A program made the translations under genes and the position numbers. This document shows positions 9,094 to 16,580 of a DNA stretch of 64,000 bases, piece after piece; position 1 is the stretch's first letter; each line of letters begins with the position of its first letter. Where the stretch lies: the NCBI GenBank assembly GCA_964355675.1, contig CAYHEC010000019.1, positions 5,538-69,537 of the forward strand, read 5' to 3'. The DNA is from CAMBDS01 sp964355675. GTDB lineage: Bacteria > Electryoneota > AABM5-125-24 > Hatepunaeales > Hatepunaeaceae. Under the pieces are notes generated by a model. That model searched no databases, was not told the origin of the DNA, and saw nothing but the letters and a program-made list of their open reading frames with translations.

Positions 9094-9354
9094 ATGGAAG
9101 TCATCTTCAAACGTGAGCGATCCGACGGCAACGTCACCCTGCTCTCAGTTAACGAGTTCAAAGGACACAAATTCATCGACCTGCGAAACTTTTACCGGGA
9201 GGGTAGTGAATTAAAGCCTGGAAAGCAAGGGATCACTTTCAACTCACCAGAGTTGGCAGAAGATATTTCGGAAGCTCTCAAGACAGCCGCAATTGGATTG
9301 CGGGAGGCACTTGAGACAGATTGTGGCACAAAACATTCAAAGGGCCATTTGTGA
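9094..9354 (+). CDS. PC4/YdbC-like single-strand DNA-binding transcriptional coactivator
   Basis: The 86-residue protein matches the PC4 (p15) family of single-stranded DNA-binding proteins, represented in bacteria by YdbC. The core is present: a short beta segment, then EFKGHKFIDLRNFY and GSELKPGKQGITF, the conserved strand and turn that contact DNA, ending in a helix. I chose ATG 9094 over an upstream in-frame ATG at 9052 because GGAGGA sits 3 bases upstream and the longer form would start inside the terminator hairpin. The stop overlaps the next gene's GTG (GTGA). PC4-like proteins often travel with phages and integrative elements, fitting the primase-polymerase two genes downstream. Confidence 0.82.
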   Translation: MEVIFKRERSDGNVTLLSVNEFKGHKFIDLRNFYREGSELKPGKQGITFNSPELAEDISEALKTAAIGLREALETDCGTKHSKGHL

Positions 9355-9788
9355 GTAACACTGTTTTCAAAACTGTCTCGCCCGAAGTGGCTTATCGTCG
9401 TGCCGGGGGCAGAAGGCGTGTGAACGCAATGAAACAGGCAGAAACCATCAGACGACAAGATTCTATGATCGCTTTCATGATGAAAGATCCGTTTTGTAGC
9501 GGATCGCCCTTCTACGGTGTAAAGACTCGTTTGGCAAAGCGTTTCGGCGTCTCCCGTCAAACAATTCACCGGGATCTTTCGGCAATCCTGATGCCTTGGA
9601 GACCTCAGAGCCTCGTTCGGATTATCGATATGAAGCGCATATATCTCCCTTGGTGGCAGGACGTTGGTTCTCAAGATACTTGGTGGACAGAAAGATGGTT
9701 TGGGAAATGGTGGGAAAGCACCGTTCGCCGAAACCAGGATCGAATAATTTGGAAGAAAATTGGACGAACAAAATATCAGCCAGGATAG
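9351..9788 (+). CDS. Small helix-turn-helix protein of the mobile element
   Basis: This is a 145-residue basic protein starting at GTG 9351, which overlaps the PC4 stop; an in-frame ATG at 9321 would overlap more. Residues about 56-85 form a DeoR/homeodomain-like helix-turn-helix (VKTRLAKRFGVSRQTIHRDL). The C-terminus is rich in tryptophan and arginine and matches no family I know. Its position between a ssDNA-binding protein and a primase-polymerase suggests a regulator or replication accessory protein of the same element. Confidence 0.6.
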   Translation: MSNTVFKTVSPEVAYRRAGGRRRVNAMKQAETIRRQDSMIAFMMKDPFCSGSPFYGVKTRLAKRFGVSRQTIHRDLSAILMPWRPQSLVRIIDMKRIYLPWWQDVGSQDTWWTERWFGKWWESTVRRNQDRIIWKKIGRTKYQPG

Positions 9789-9820
9789 GCTCGGAAACAA
9801 AACAGAAAGGAATCTTGACC

Positions 9821-10879
9821 ATGGAACCGAACAACATTCAACAGAAAACAACACTCGAATGGGCTGAAAAGTATTTGAACTTTGGGTTTTCAGTCATTCC
9901 GTTACCATCACGTATGAAGGCTCCTCCCGCTCTTGCCGGATGGAAACGCTTTCAGCACTCCCGGCCAACACTCGACGAACTGAAGAAGTGGTGGAGCGAA
10001 AAGGATAGGAATATCGCAATTCTAACCGGCCCCATTTCGGGAATTGTGGTTGTTGACATCGACAACCCGGCGGGCGAAGCAACAATGCAAACAAAGGGAT
10101 TTTCTCGCACTCCTTCTGTAAAAACGATGAATGGGCGTCACTATTATTTTCGTCATCCTGAAGAATTCGTTCCTAATGTCGTTTGGAAGAAAAACCATAA
10201 CTGGCCCTTCGGTGGAATCGATATTAGGGGGAGAGGGGGTTATGTAGTAGCACCACCAAGTATTCACCCGGATGGTGGGCTCTACGAGTGGGAAATCGAA
10301 CCGGGCGAATGTCCTTTCGCCGAGTTACCTGAATGGCTTGGCAGGGAATTGAAGAAAGTAGCACGTCGTCAAGGACGGAAGTACGATCTTGCGCCAAATC
10401 TTGAGGAAGAGATGCTCAGGTCATCAATGAAGTCAACTGAGATGGGCAATCGGAATGTCAATGGATTTGAGTTGGCAAGAAAGATGAGAGACACTGGAGT
10501 TTCAAAATCTGATGCGGAGAAAACTCTGCTGAAGTTTCAACGAATTGTTCCACAAGCTGATGGGCAGGAATACACAAAGGAAGAAGCGCTTGCATCGGTC
10601 AGATCAAGTTATGACTTGGCGAAAGGAGTTGGAATACTCGATTCCTATCTCTTTAAAACTACCGATGCTGCTTTCCGACGAAAGGATTTGACCCCACAAG
10701 AGAAATTGATCCTCATTTGTTTGGCTTATCATGGCATCGTTGATGGTGAAGGAATTCGTCCAAGCCAGAGCAGAATTGGTACTATGACAGGATATGCAAG
10801 GACAACCGTCTTCAAGTATTTACAGCAGCTTGAAGAAAGGAATTTGGTCATTTCGCAAATCCAGATAGACGAATGTTGA
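9821..10879 (+). CDS. Bifunctional DNA primase/polymerase (Prim-Pol) N-terminal domain protein
   Basis: The 352-residue protein begins with the archaeo-eukaryotic-type Prim-Pol domain found in plasmid and phage replication proteins: WAEKYLNFGFSVIPLPSR, then WKRFQHSRPTLDELKKWW, GIVVVDIDNP (metal-binding DxD), GRHYYFRHP, and GGIDIRGRGGYVVAPPSIHP. A C-terminal winged helix (PSQSRIGTMTGYARTTVFKY) is cut short by a stop at 10877. I chose ATG 9821; the frame is open upstream to 9596, but that part overlaps the previous gene and is not family-like. The protein probably primes replication of the integrative element. The next ORF may encode the rest of the winged helix in another frame (see findings). 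Confidence 0.8.
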   Translation: MEPNNIQQKTTLEWAEKYLNFGFSVIPLPSRMKAPPALAGWKRFQHSRPTLDELKKWWSEKDRNIAILTGPISGIVVVDIDNPAGEATMQTKGFSRTPSVKTMNGRHYYFRHPEEFVPNVVWKKNHNWPFGGIDIRGRGGYVVAPPSIHPDGGLYEWEIEPGECPFAELPEWLGRELKKVARRQGRKYDLAPNLEEEMLRSSMKSTEMGNRNVNGFELARKMRDTGVSKSDAEKTLLKFQRIVPQADGQEYTKEEALASVRSSYDLAKGVGILDSYLFKTTDAAFRRKDLTPQEKLILICLAYHGIVDGEGIRPSQSRIGTMTGYARTTVFKYLQQLEERNLVISQIQIDEC

Positions 10880-10880
10880 C

Positions 10881-11369
10881 ATGGGTTCAAGGACGCGACA
10901 TACAATGCTATATCGCACCAATTTTGGATTCGAACCAAGCGAGCTCAGTCGGCTTGAAGGCAATGAGATCACTCCTGCTGAGAATACCTGCCAAGGAACT
11001 CAAACAGAGCAATCAATACAAGATGCTTGTTCGTGTACTGTTGGCGAACATTCGATTCTCGATTCTGGGCCGGAAAAGTTGAAAGAGAAGACTCAAGAGA
11101 AGCGCGTGCCATCCAAATCGGGTGGTGCAATTCAAAAACAGAGTCAGCCGCTGAAGTCGAATAAGACCTCGAAAGAGGTTTCCATTAAGCTTTACAAGCT
11201 TGAAGAAACCGCAAGTATGTTACGAATGAACCGAAATACATTGATGAAGTATGTCAAGGAAGGTAAAATCGATCCTGTAATGATGAGGCGTAACGTTTTT
11301 TTCACTCCCCATGAGATTGACCGTTTCATTGAGAAGATGAAAACCCACTATAAAGCTAACCGAATCTGA
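10881..11369 (+). CDS. Excisionase-like helix-turn-helix protein (possible frame-shifted tail of the primase)
   Basis: The 162-residue frame starts at ATG 10881, one base after the primase stop. Its first 14 residues (GSRTRHTMLYRTNF) look like the closing strand of a winged helix rather than a new N-terminus. The middle is low-complexity and Lys/Gln/Ser-rich. Residues about 105-155 form a MerR/excisionase-type DNA-binding domain (YKLEETASMLRMNRNTLMKY, then IDPVMMRRNVFFTPHEIDRF). It lies directly before the tRNA-Pro gene, where Xis-type regulators of tRNA-integrating elements are common. No integrase is visible in the window. Confidence 0.62.
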   Translation: MGSRTRHTMLYRTNFGFEPSELSRLEGNEITPAENTCQGTQTEQSIQDACSCTVGEHSILDSGPEKLKEKTQEKRVPSKSGGAIQKQSQPLKSNKTSKEVSIKLYKLEETASMLRMNRNTLMKYVKEGKIDPVMMRRNVFFTPHEIDRFIEKMKTHYKANRI

Positions 11370-11414
11370 TTCATTCCCTTAACATCAAACGTTCCCATAT
11401 TGTTCCCAATAATG

Positions 11415-11451
11415 AAAAAGCCTCATTCGGAGAATTCCGAACGAGGCTTTT
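11415..11451. terminator. Bidirectional terminator hairpin between the element and tRNA-Pro
   Basis: AAAAAGCCTCATTCGG and CCGAACGAGGCTTTT pair with one mismatch around AGAATT, with A-rich and T-rich edges. It can end the + strand HTH transcript and the minus-strand tRNA-Pro transcript. Confidence 0.8.
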
Positions 11452-11481
11452 AAATGCCGCTATACTAACTACTTCCCTTAG

Positions 11482-11555
11482 TCGGGGCGACTCGATTTGA
11501 ACGAGCGACCCCCTGCTCCCAAAGCAGGTGCGCTACCGGACTGCGCCACGCCCCG
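11482..11555 (-). tRNA. tRNA-Pro (anticodon TGG)
   Basis: The 74-base gene, read on the minus strand, folds as a cloverleaf. The acceptor stem is CGGGGCG pairing with CGCCCCG, the anticodon arm is CCTGC-TTTGGGA-GCAGG with TGG, and the discriminator is A. CCA is not encoded. Its 3' end faces the accessory region at lower coordinates, the usual arrangement for integration into a tRNA 3' end. Confidence 0.95.
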
Positions 11556-11582
11556 ATATTGTGTCTTAGCATCAGACTGTCC

Positions 11583-11611
11583 AAGATATATAAACTTACT
11601 CTCCCAGTCAA
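11583..11611 (-). promoter_or_regulatory. Likely tRNA-Pro promoter
   Basis: On the minus strand TTGACT (11611-11606) is followed after 17 bases by TATCTT (11588-11583), about 28 bases before the tRNA 5' end. It is a reasonable sigma70-type promoter, placed by eye. The 280 bases between here and 11891 show no gene or clear repeat. Confidence 0.45.
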
Positions 11612-11891
11612 GATATTTCCACCTTAAATCTGTTCCATCTATTCTTCGGCAACTCATCCACTAATAAAATTTTACTAAATGTAAAAATGAGGTCTACTTT
11701 CCTCATCCTCTGACATACAGGCACGACATACTGGCAGACAAAGACGTCCGTTGAACACGCAGGAGTAGAAGGGAAGCAATCAAAGAAATGCAGTCGTCTG
11801 TCTTCAAGTCATTCCTCTTGTTCCAACCACAAATTAACCGCGTTCTTCTCAACGATTACATCAACAATTTGAATTATTTTTATTCTTGCCC

Positions 11892-11920
11892 TTGACAGGT
11901 TCGTTTTCCCATTATATATT
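11892..11920 (+). promoter_or_regulatory. Sigma70-type promoter of the pilus operon
   Basis: TTGACA (11892-11897), a 17-base spacer and TATATT (11915-11920) make a near-consensus promoter about 100 bases before the MerR-type gene. Two palindromes lie immediately downstream, so transcription is probably repressed or tuned at this site. Confidence 0.75.
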
Positions 11921-11933
11921 ATGCACGAACTAT

Positions 11934-11983
11934 ACTCTATGACCATAGAGTGACCGTTGGGGATGCTCCATAACCATGGAGCA
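11934..11983. promoter_or_regulatory. Paired palindromic operators downstream of the pilus promoter
   Basis: Dyad 1 is ACTCTATG-AC-CATAGAGT (11934-11951) and dyad 2 is TGCTCCAT-AACC-ATGGAGCA (11964-11983). Both share the core CTCyAT..ACCATrGAG. Their centres are 31 bp apart, about three helical turns. Dyad 2 extends to 13-base arms with one mismatch (ggggatgctccat against atggagcaacccc), so it could also form an RNA hairpin. The likely binder is the MerR-type protein encoded just downstream; this is inference. Confidence 0.65.
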
Positions 11984-12019
11984 ACCCCATCCCTTAATAT
12001 CTAAAACGGGCAAAAGGGG

Positions 12020-12253
12020 ATGAAGGAAGTGCTTCTGATCGGAGACCTCGCGTCACGAACCGGTCTCTCCATTCATACGATCAACTACTACTTGAAGCTT
12101 GGCTTGGTTGAGGCAGCCGGACGCGCGGAGCGTTCCGGTTTTCGTCTTTTTGGCATCTCAACTTTAATGGATTTGCAAAGAATTATCGAATTGCGCAGCA
12201 ATAATGTTCCAATCAAGGAAATCATTGTAAGGAAGCGTAATGGAGTACTATGA
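12020..12253 (+). CDS. MerR-type HTH regulator heading the type IV pilus operon
   Basis: This 77-residue protein is essentially only a MerR winged-helix DNA-binding domain: IGDLASRTGLSIHTINYYLK recognition region, then the wing (GFRLFGISTLMDLQRIIELR) and a short tail without an effector domain or long coiled coil. It starts at ATG 12020 behind AAAAGGGG and overlaps the ExeA-like gene by 14 bases. Its position after two matched palindromes suggests autoregulation of the whole pilus operon. No metal- or ligand-binding cysteines are present. Confidence 0.8.
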   Translation: MKEVLLIGDLASRTGLSIHTINYYLKLGLVEAAGRAERSGFRLFGISTLMDLQRIIELRSNNVPIKEIIVRKRNGVL

Positions 12254-13067
12254 ATTACTCGGATTGCGCGAGGAACCATTCTCTTCCTCACCCAATCCGA
12301 AATTCTTGTATAAGTCGTCCGAGCATCTTGAATGTCTCAACCGACTTGAAATAGCGATCCGTCTGAGGAGAGGTCTATCCGTCGTGCTTGGTAGGATCGG
12401 CACCGGTAAAACGACGCTCAGCCGTGCGTTACTTCAGAGCTTTCTTGATGAAAGAGACCAATATCATTTCGGTTTGGTCATCGATCCGATTTTCCCGTCC
12501 GAATATGCCTTCATGAGAAATATTATCGATCTATTCCGTATTAAATCAAAGGCCAGATCTGTATTCGAATGTAAAAACGCTATAGAAACATTTCTTTTCC
12601 AAAAGGGAGTTCAGGAGGGAAAGATCGTTGTCATGGTAATCGACGAAGGGCAGAACTTGACGCCAACATATATCGAAGCGCTTCGCAATTTGCTGAATTA
12701 TGAAACTAATGAATTTAAGTTACTGCAACTTGTTGTATTTGCTCAGCTTGACTTTCTTCCGAGATTGGCTCGAAATCCCAACTTCGAAGACCGAATCACG
12801 ACGAGCTATATGCTGAATCCCTTGAATGAGGAAGAGACTCAAAAAATGATTCACTTTCGACTTATTCAGGCCGGTTGGGACGGTCAAACAGAAATATTCA
12901 CTCAGGAGGCGATCAAGGAAATTTATTTCGTCACACGAGGATATCCTCGACGCGTTACGAACATTTGCCACAATTGTATCATCGAAATGCTTCGGACCGA
13001 GCGAGCAGTGATCGATGAAGAGATAGTTCAGCATATTGTCGCCACGGAGTTGCCTTATAACGGATGA
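12240..13067 (+). CDS. ExeA/GspA-like AAA ATPase
   Basis: The 275-residue protein has the ExeA N-terminal signature (YYELLGLREEPFSSSPNPKF), Walker A GRIGTGKT (residues 51-58), Walker B VVMVIDEGQNL (about 130-140), and the AAA_22 C-terminal part ending near residue 270. ExeA proteins help assemble secretins across peptidoglycan. This copy lacks the transmembrane segment and peptidoglycan-binding domain of classical ExeA, so it is the short form found beside MSHA/type IV pilus genes. It overlaps both neighbours. A role in secretin or pilus assembly is inferred from family and context. Confidence 0.85.
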   Translation: MEYYELLGLREEPFSSSPNPKFLYKSSEHLECLNRLEIAIRLRRGLSVVLGRIGTGKTTLSRALLQSFLDERDQYHFGLVIDPIFPSEYAFMRNIIDLFRIKSKARSVFECKNAIETFLFQKGVQEGKIVVMVIDEGQNLTPTYIEALRNLLNYETNEFKLLQLVVFAQLDFLPRLARNPNFEDRITTSYMLNPLNEEETQKMIHFRLIQAGWDGQTEIFTQEAIKEIYFVTRGYPRRVTNICHNCIIEMLRTERAVIDEEIVQHIVATELPYNG

Positions 13068-15459
13068 AGGACAGCGGGATCTCGCCACAAATCGTCTTCT
13101 TGAGATCATTCGTGGCGGAAAAGACGCCAGTACAAAAACGGCTGACGGGGCGAAGCCTGAGAGTACCAAGCCGGGCGCTCCACCTCAAGCCGCTCAACCA
13201 GCTCCATCCTCTCCCCAGAAAGAGGCTGGAGCAAGAGCTACTCGTCCCGACGGGACGCCTCTTCCTCCAACTGCGTCGGCTCCCACAAATGAGCAGACCC
13301 CAGCCCGGCGCCCCGGAATGGGATTGCTTGACAAAGTACTTACCAAGTCTTCAACCACTCCAACAGCACCGGGAACAACGGCTTCGCCGGTTAAAACACC
13401 GACATCTGTTTCGTCGATGTTATCCACCCCTTCTGAGACCTCTGGAAGTAAAGTGACCCAGACAACCGAACCTACGCCATCGGTTCCGTCTGAACGACAC
13501 ACGGATATGATGCTTCCTGACGCGTTTTTGCCCTTGCCTCAACGGGTTTATCGCAAAATCAAAGCAAAATTCACACCCAACGTTCCGACCGTGCTGACAG
13601 AGCGGCCAGTTTCGCCAAAGCCTTTACATAGTGAGAAAGAAGCCAAAAGAAAATCTCCGTCCCATTTGAAAGCGATTGTATCTGGCAAACGAATCATCTC
13701 TGTGGATATCGGCGTCTCTTCGATAAAGCTGGTCGAACTGAATAAACAAGGGCACAATTACGTAATTTCCGGCCTGGAAGTTCACTCAATCCCTGTCAGT
13801 ATGCGCAAGAATCCAGACACATTGTTGATTTTACAGGGGAAACTTCTGCGTGAGATGTTGACGGCGTCAAGAATTAAAGGTGCGGATATCCATCTCGTCA
13901 TATCTGATAAATCCGCTCAAGCCCGAACAGTCAGTGTTCCAAGCGGAGCCGCCAAGGAGTTAGTAAATGCAATAAAGTTCCAAATAAAAAAAGATCTTCC
14001 TTTTCCGCTGGATGTCTGTGAGATTAGTTATCGTGGGTTTGACTCCAAGAATACGGGCAAACAGGATATTGAAATTCTGGCAGTTGACAGACGAGCAATC
14101 GAGAGCTCGATTAAATTGCTCGCTGATATCGATGCGGTTCCAGTTGTTATTACTGCTCCGTCAGCTTCATCGAAGTTTCTTGTAAGGGATTATACCGGGA
14201 TCGAAGCCGGAGCAGGTGCTGTTGTGGTCGTCGAAATTGGGGCGAGTCATACCACTATCACTATCGTTGAAGAGAGTCGTGTCGTTCTATCGAGAACCGT
14301 GGCAACTGGCGGTGATGACTTTACGAGTGCTTTAACCGGAGTAGCTCTTGGACCGAACGGGGAAGAGTTGACAGATGTTCAGGCGGAAAAGTATAAAATC
14401 GACGTAGGTTTGCCGTCTGAACGCGACGCAGGCGTGATGAAAGCGGCGATTCAGATGCGTCCCATTGCAGAGCGAATTTCAACCGAGATTAAACGCTCCC
14501 TCGAATTCTACCGACGGGCTCGAACTGGCGGTGAGATAAAGAAAATCATCATGGCCGGGGGAGGTTCGTTGATGAAGCGATTGCCGGAGTTCATCTCAGA
14601 AAACACCGGCGTCGATATTGTATTGGGAACACCTACGGCGCGGCTTACATTGGCGGGAGGCGCTTCGGAAGTTCTTGAGGTGCAGGCTACCGAGAGCGGA
14701 CCAATTTTCATGGCGGCATTATCGGTTGCCCTTGACGACGGCAAAGAACTTAATATGTTACCGAAATCGATTCAAGGTATGCTGAAGTTGCGTAAGGCTC
14801 AAGGTGTGATCGCTCCGGTAACGCTGGGAGTTGTAGCACTTTTGATAGTAGCTTACGTTCTTGCGCTCGGCTCCCGCAATAACATCGAGACCGAGATAAA
14901 AAAGATTCAGGCACAGCTAATCGATCTTGATCAGTCGCGAGCAAATTTCATTGCTTCCTCCACACAATATGCAGATTTGGTTCAGCAATTGCGGGGGCGT
15001 CAAGCCGATTACGACTCGATTCGTATCGGAGAGCCCGAAATCCCGCGCTACTTGAAGGCCTTTTCTAATCTTACACCTGAAAATGTCTATCTAAGTAAAC
15101 TTGCGACAAAATTTCTTAGCGAGACTGATGAAGAGAAAGCGGCGGAAGAAGAAGAAAAAAACGCACCCGCGAGTTTGAGTATGGAATCGATAATGGGGTC
15201 CTTCACCAAATCCTTCGGCGACCCGCTTTCCGCGGCAAATCAAGAGAAGTCTCAAGCTCCTCCGGTAAAAAGACTAGTCTTCGGTAGAGTTATCGAGGTT
15301 GAAGGTGTGATTTATCCACAAGGTACAATGACCGATGTGCAACTCGTCGATTTCGTTTTTAATCTTGAAAATTCCGGACATTTCAGAGATGTTGCCGTCG
15401 ATTCTATGTCAACCACAGATGACGGACGAATAAAATTCCGAATTCTGTGCGGGATGTAA
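13036..15459 (+). CDS. pilM: PilM-PilN fusion, type IV pilus inner-membrane assembly protein
   Basis: The 807-residue protein joins two pilus subunits. Residues about 30-215 are a Pro/Thr/Ser/Ala-rich, probably disordered extension. Residues about 218-575 are an actin-like PilM domain (RIISVDIGVSSIKLVELNK, then VVVEIGASHTTITIVE and IIMAGGGSLMKRLPEF). A membrane helix follows near 590-610 (VTLGVVALLIVAYVLALG), then a coiled coil and a PilN-like periplasmic domain (VEGVIYPQGTMTDVQLVDFV). The earliest start is TTG 13036, which overlaps the ExeA stop by 32 bases; the first in-frame ATG is 13318, after residue 94, so the true start is uncertain. PilM normally sits in the cytosol bound to the PilN tail; fusion enforces that contact. 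Confidence 0.85.
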   Translation: MSPRSCLITDEGQRDLATNRLLEIIRGGKDASTKTADGAKPESTKPGAPPQAAQPAPSSPQKEAGARATRPDGTPLPPTASAPTNEQTPARRPGMGLLDKVLTKSSTTPTAPGTTASPVKTPTSVSSMLSTPSETSGSKVTQTTEPTPSVPSERHTDMMLPDAFLPLPQRVYRKIKAKFTPNVPTVLTERPVSPKPLHSEKEAKRKSPSHLKAIVSGKRIISVDIGVSSIKLVELNKQGHNYVISGLEVHSIPVSMRKNPDTLLILQGKLLREMLTASRIKGADIHLVISDKSAQARTVSVPSGAAKELVNAIKFQIKKDLPFPLDVCEISYRGFDSKNTGKQDIEILAVDRRAIESSIKLLADIDAVPVVITAPSASSKFLVRDYTGIEAGAGAVVVVEIGASHTTITIVEESRVVLSRTVATGGDDFTSALTGVALGPNGEELTDVQAEKYKIDVGLPSERDAGVMKAAIQMRPIAERISTEIKRSLEFYRRARTGGEIKKIIMAGGGSLMKRLPEFISENTGVDIVLGTPTARLTLAGGASEVLEVQATESGPIFMAALSVALDDGKELNMLPKSIQGMLKLRKAQGVIAPVTLGVVALLIVAYVLALGSRNNIETEIKKIQAQLIDLDQSRANFIASSTQYADLVQQLRGRQADYDSIRIGEPEIPRYLKAFSNLTPENVYLSKLATKFLSETDEEKAAEEEEKNAPASLSMESIMGSFTKSFGDPLSAANQEKSQAPPVKRLVFGRVIEVEGVIYPQGTMTDVQLVDFVFNLENSGHFRDVAVDSMSTTDDGRIKFRILCGM

Positions 15460-15468
15460 GAGCAGGAA

Positions 15469-16047
15469 ATGGTTTTTAAAAATAAACTTGGACCAAAAGA
15501 GGAAATTGGGTTGGCAGGTGGAGTCCTGTTATTGGCGATCGTCGGTTGGTATTTTATGTTATACGAGCCGGTCGTTTCCGAGACTGCTGATTTCAAAGCG
15601 CAAATGAGCAGTAAGGAGGATTCACTGAAGGCTGAACAAAATTACAAGATTAACACTGCCAGGCTTGAGCTTCAGATTAAAGATATCAACAACCAGATAG
15701 CGAAGTGGGACACCCGATTTCCAGCACGTACCGATATCGTTAGCCTTGCAAAAGAAATATTACACTTCGGCGAGCAACATAATCTGGAACTCATCGAGAT
15801 GCGCCCGTCATTATTTGAGCTTTACGCGCTTGAGAAAGCCGGGGCGCATGTCAGCGGCCGATATACCATGCAACTTCCAATCAGTTGTCATTTTCAAGGC
15901 CGGTATCTCGATCTCGGCAAAATGCTTGAAGATGTAGCAAATTTGCCTTTTAATGCCACGGTTGCCGACGTTGGATTATCACCAATTCCCAAAAGATACC
16001 CGGAGCTTGACATTAAATTACGAATATTTCTGTATGTGCATTTATGA
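15469..16047 (+). CDS. pilO: PilO-like type IV pilus inner-membrane protein
   Basis: The 192-residue protein has a single N-terminal membrane helix (IGLAGGVLLLAIVGWYFMLY, about residues 13-32). A periplasmic coiled coil (about 45-80) and a ferredoxin-like C-terminal domain (ISCHFQGRYLDLGKMLEDVA) follow, the standard PilO plan. It is positioned between PilMN and PilP, as in pilMNOPQ operons. It would bridge the cytosolic ATPase platform and the secretin through PilN and PilP. Confidence 0.85.
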   Translation: MVFKNKLGPKEEIGLAGGVLLLAIVGWYFMLYEPVVSETADFKAQMSSKEDSLKAEQNYKINTARLELQIKDINNQIAKWDTRFPARTDIVSLAKEILHFGEQHNLELIEMRPSLFELYALEKAGAHVSGRYTMQLPISCHFQGRYLDLGKMLEDVANLPFNATVADVGLSPIPKRYPELDIKLRIFLYVHL

Positions 16048-16061
16048 GTACTGAATAAATC

Positions 16062-16580
16062 ATGCCAGCGCTTAAGAAAACTGAAAAGCTAATGCTCGCG
16101 GGCATCGGTGTGATGGTAGTGGTTTTTATCGCCATGGACCCTTACTACTTCATATACCGGGATCCGCCTGAAATCGCTACCGCAGTACCTGTAGCGGGTG
16201 CCAAACCGGGCGCTCCGACAGCACAAACAGCCAAACAACCAGCCGCAAAACCAACAAAGCCTGGAAAAGGATCTAAAGAAGAAGTGGATGCAACTGAGAT
16301 CGTAGATAATCGACCCAAACGTGAGCCAGTCGTTTTTAACAATTGGGGACGCGATCCGTTTGTTCAAGAAAAACGGAGTTATGACGACGTCCAAGTTATT
16401 TCTGGTTTAACACTCAATGGGATTTCCAGAAAAGGGGAAGATAGTTACGCCTTGATAAATAAACAGATTGTACGGGTTGGTGACGCTATCGAAGGGTTGA
16501 CCGTCAGTCGTATCGAGCCTGACAGAGTCCTGCTGTCGAAGGGTGGGCAAACTTACGTATTAATGGGAGGAGGCCGGTGA
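16062..16580 (+). CDS. pilP: PilP-like pilus assembly protein
   Basis: The 172-residue protein has an N-terminal membrane helix (LMLAGIGVMVVVFIAMDPYY). It continues with an Ala/Pro/Lys-rich linker and a C-terminal HR/PilP-type beta domain (WGRDPFVQEKRSYDD, then LTLNGISRKGEDSYALIN, IVRVGDAIEGLTVSRI and RVLLSKGGQTYVL). Unlike many PilP proteins it has no lipobox and appears anchored by the helix. Its stop overlaps the secretin GTG by 4 bases. Confidence 0.8.
   Translation: MPALKKTEKLMLAGIGVMVVVFIAMDPYYFIYRDPPEIATAVPVAGAKPGAPTAQTAKQPAAKPTKPGKGSKEEVDATEIVDNRPKREPVVFNNWGRDPFVQEKRSYDDVQVISGLTLNGISRKGEDSYALINKQIVRVGDAIEGLTVSRIEPDRVLLSKGGQTYVLMGGGR

Noticed and set aside
9192..9854. 220-codon open frame on the minus strand
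   Set aside because: It is antisense to three overlapping + strand genes with recognisable domains and has no ribosome site.
1..11480. Complete integrative element with integrase
   Set aside because: No integrase, relaxase or transfer gene and no second attachment site are visible, so only a probable element end can be claimed.
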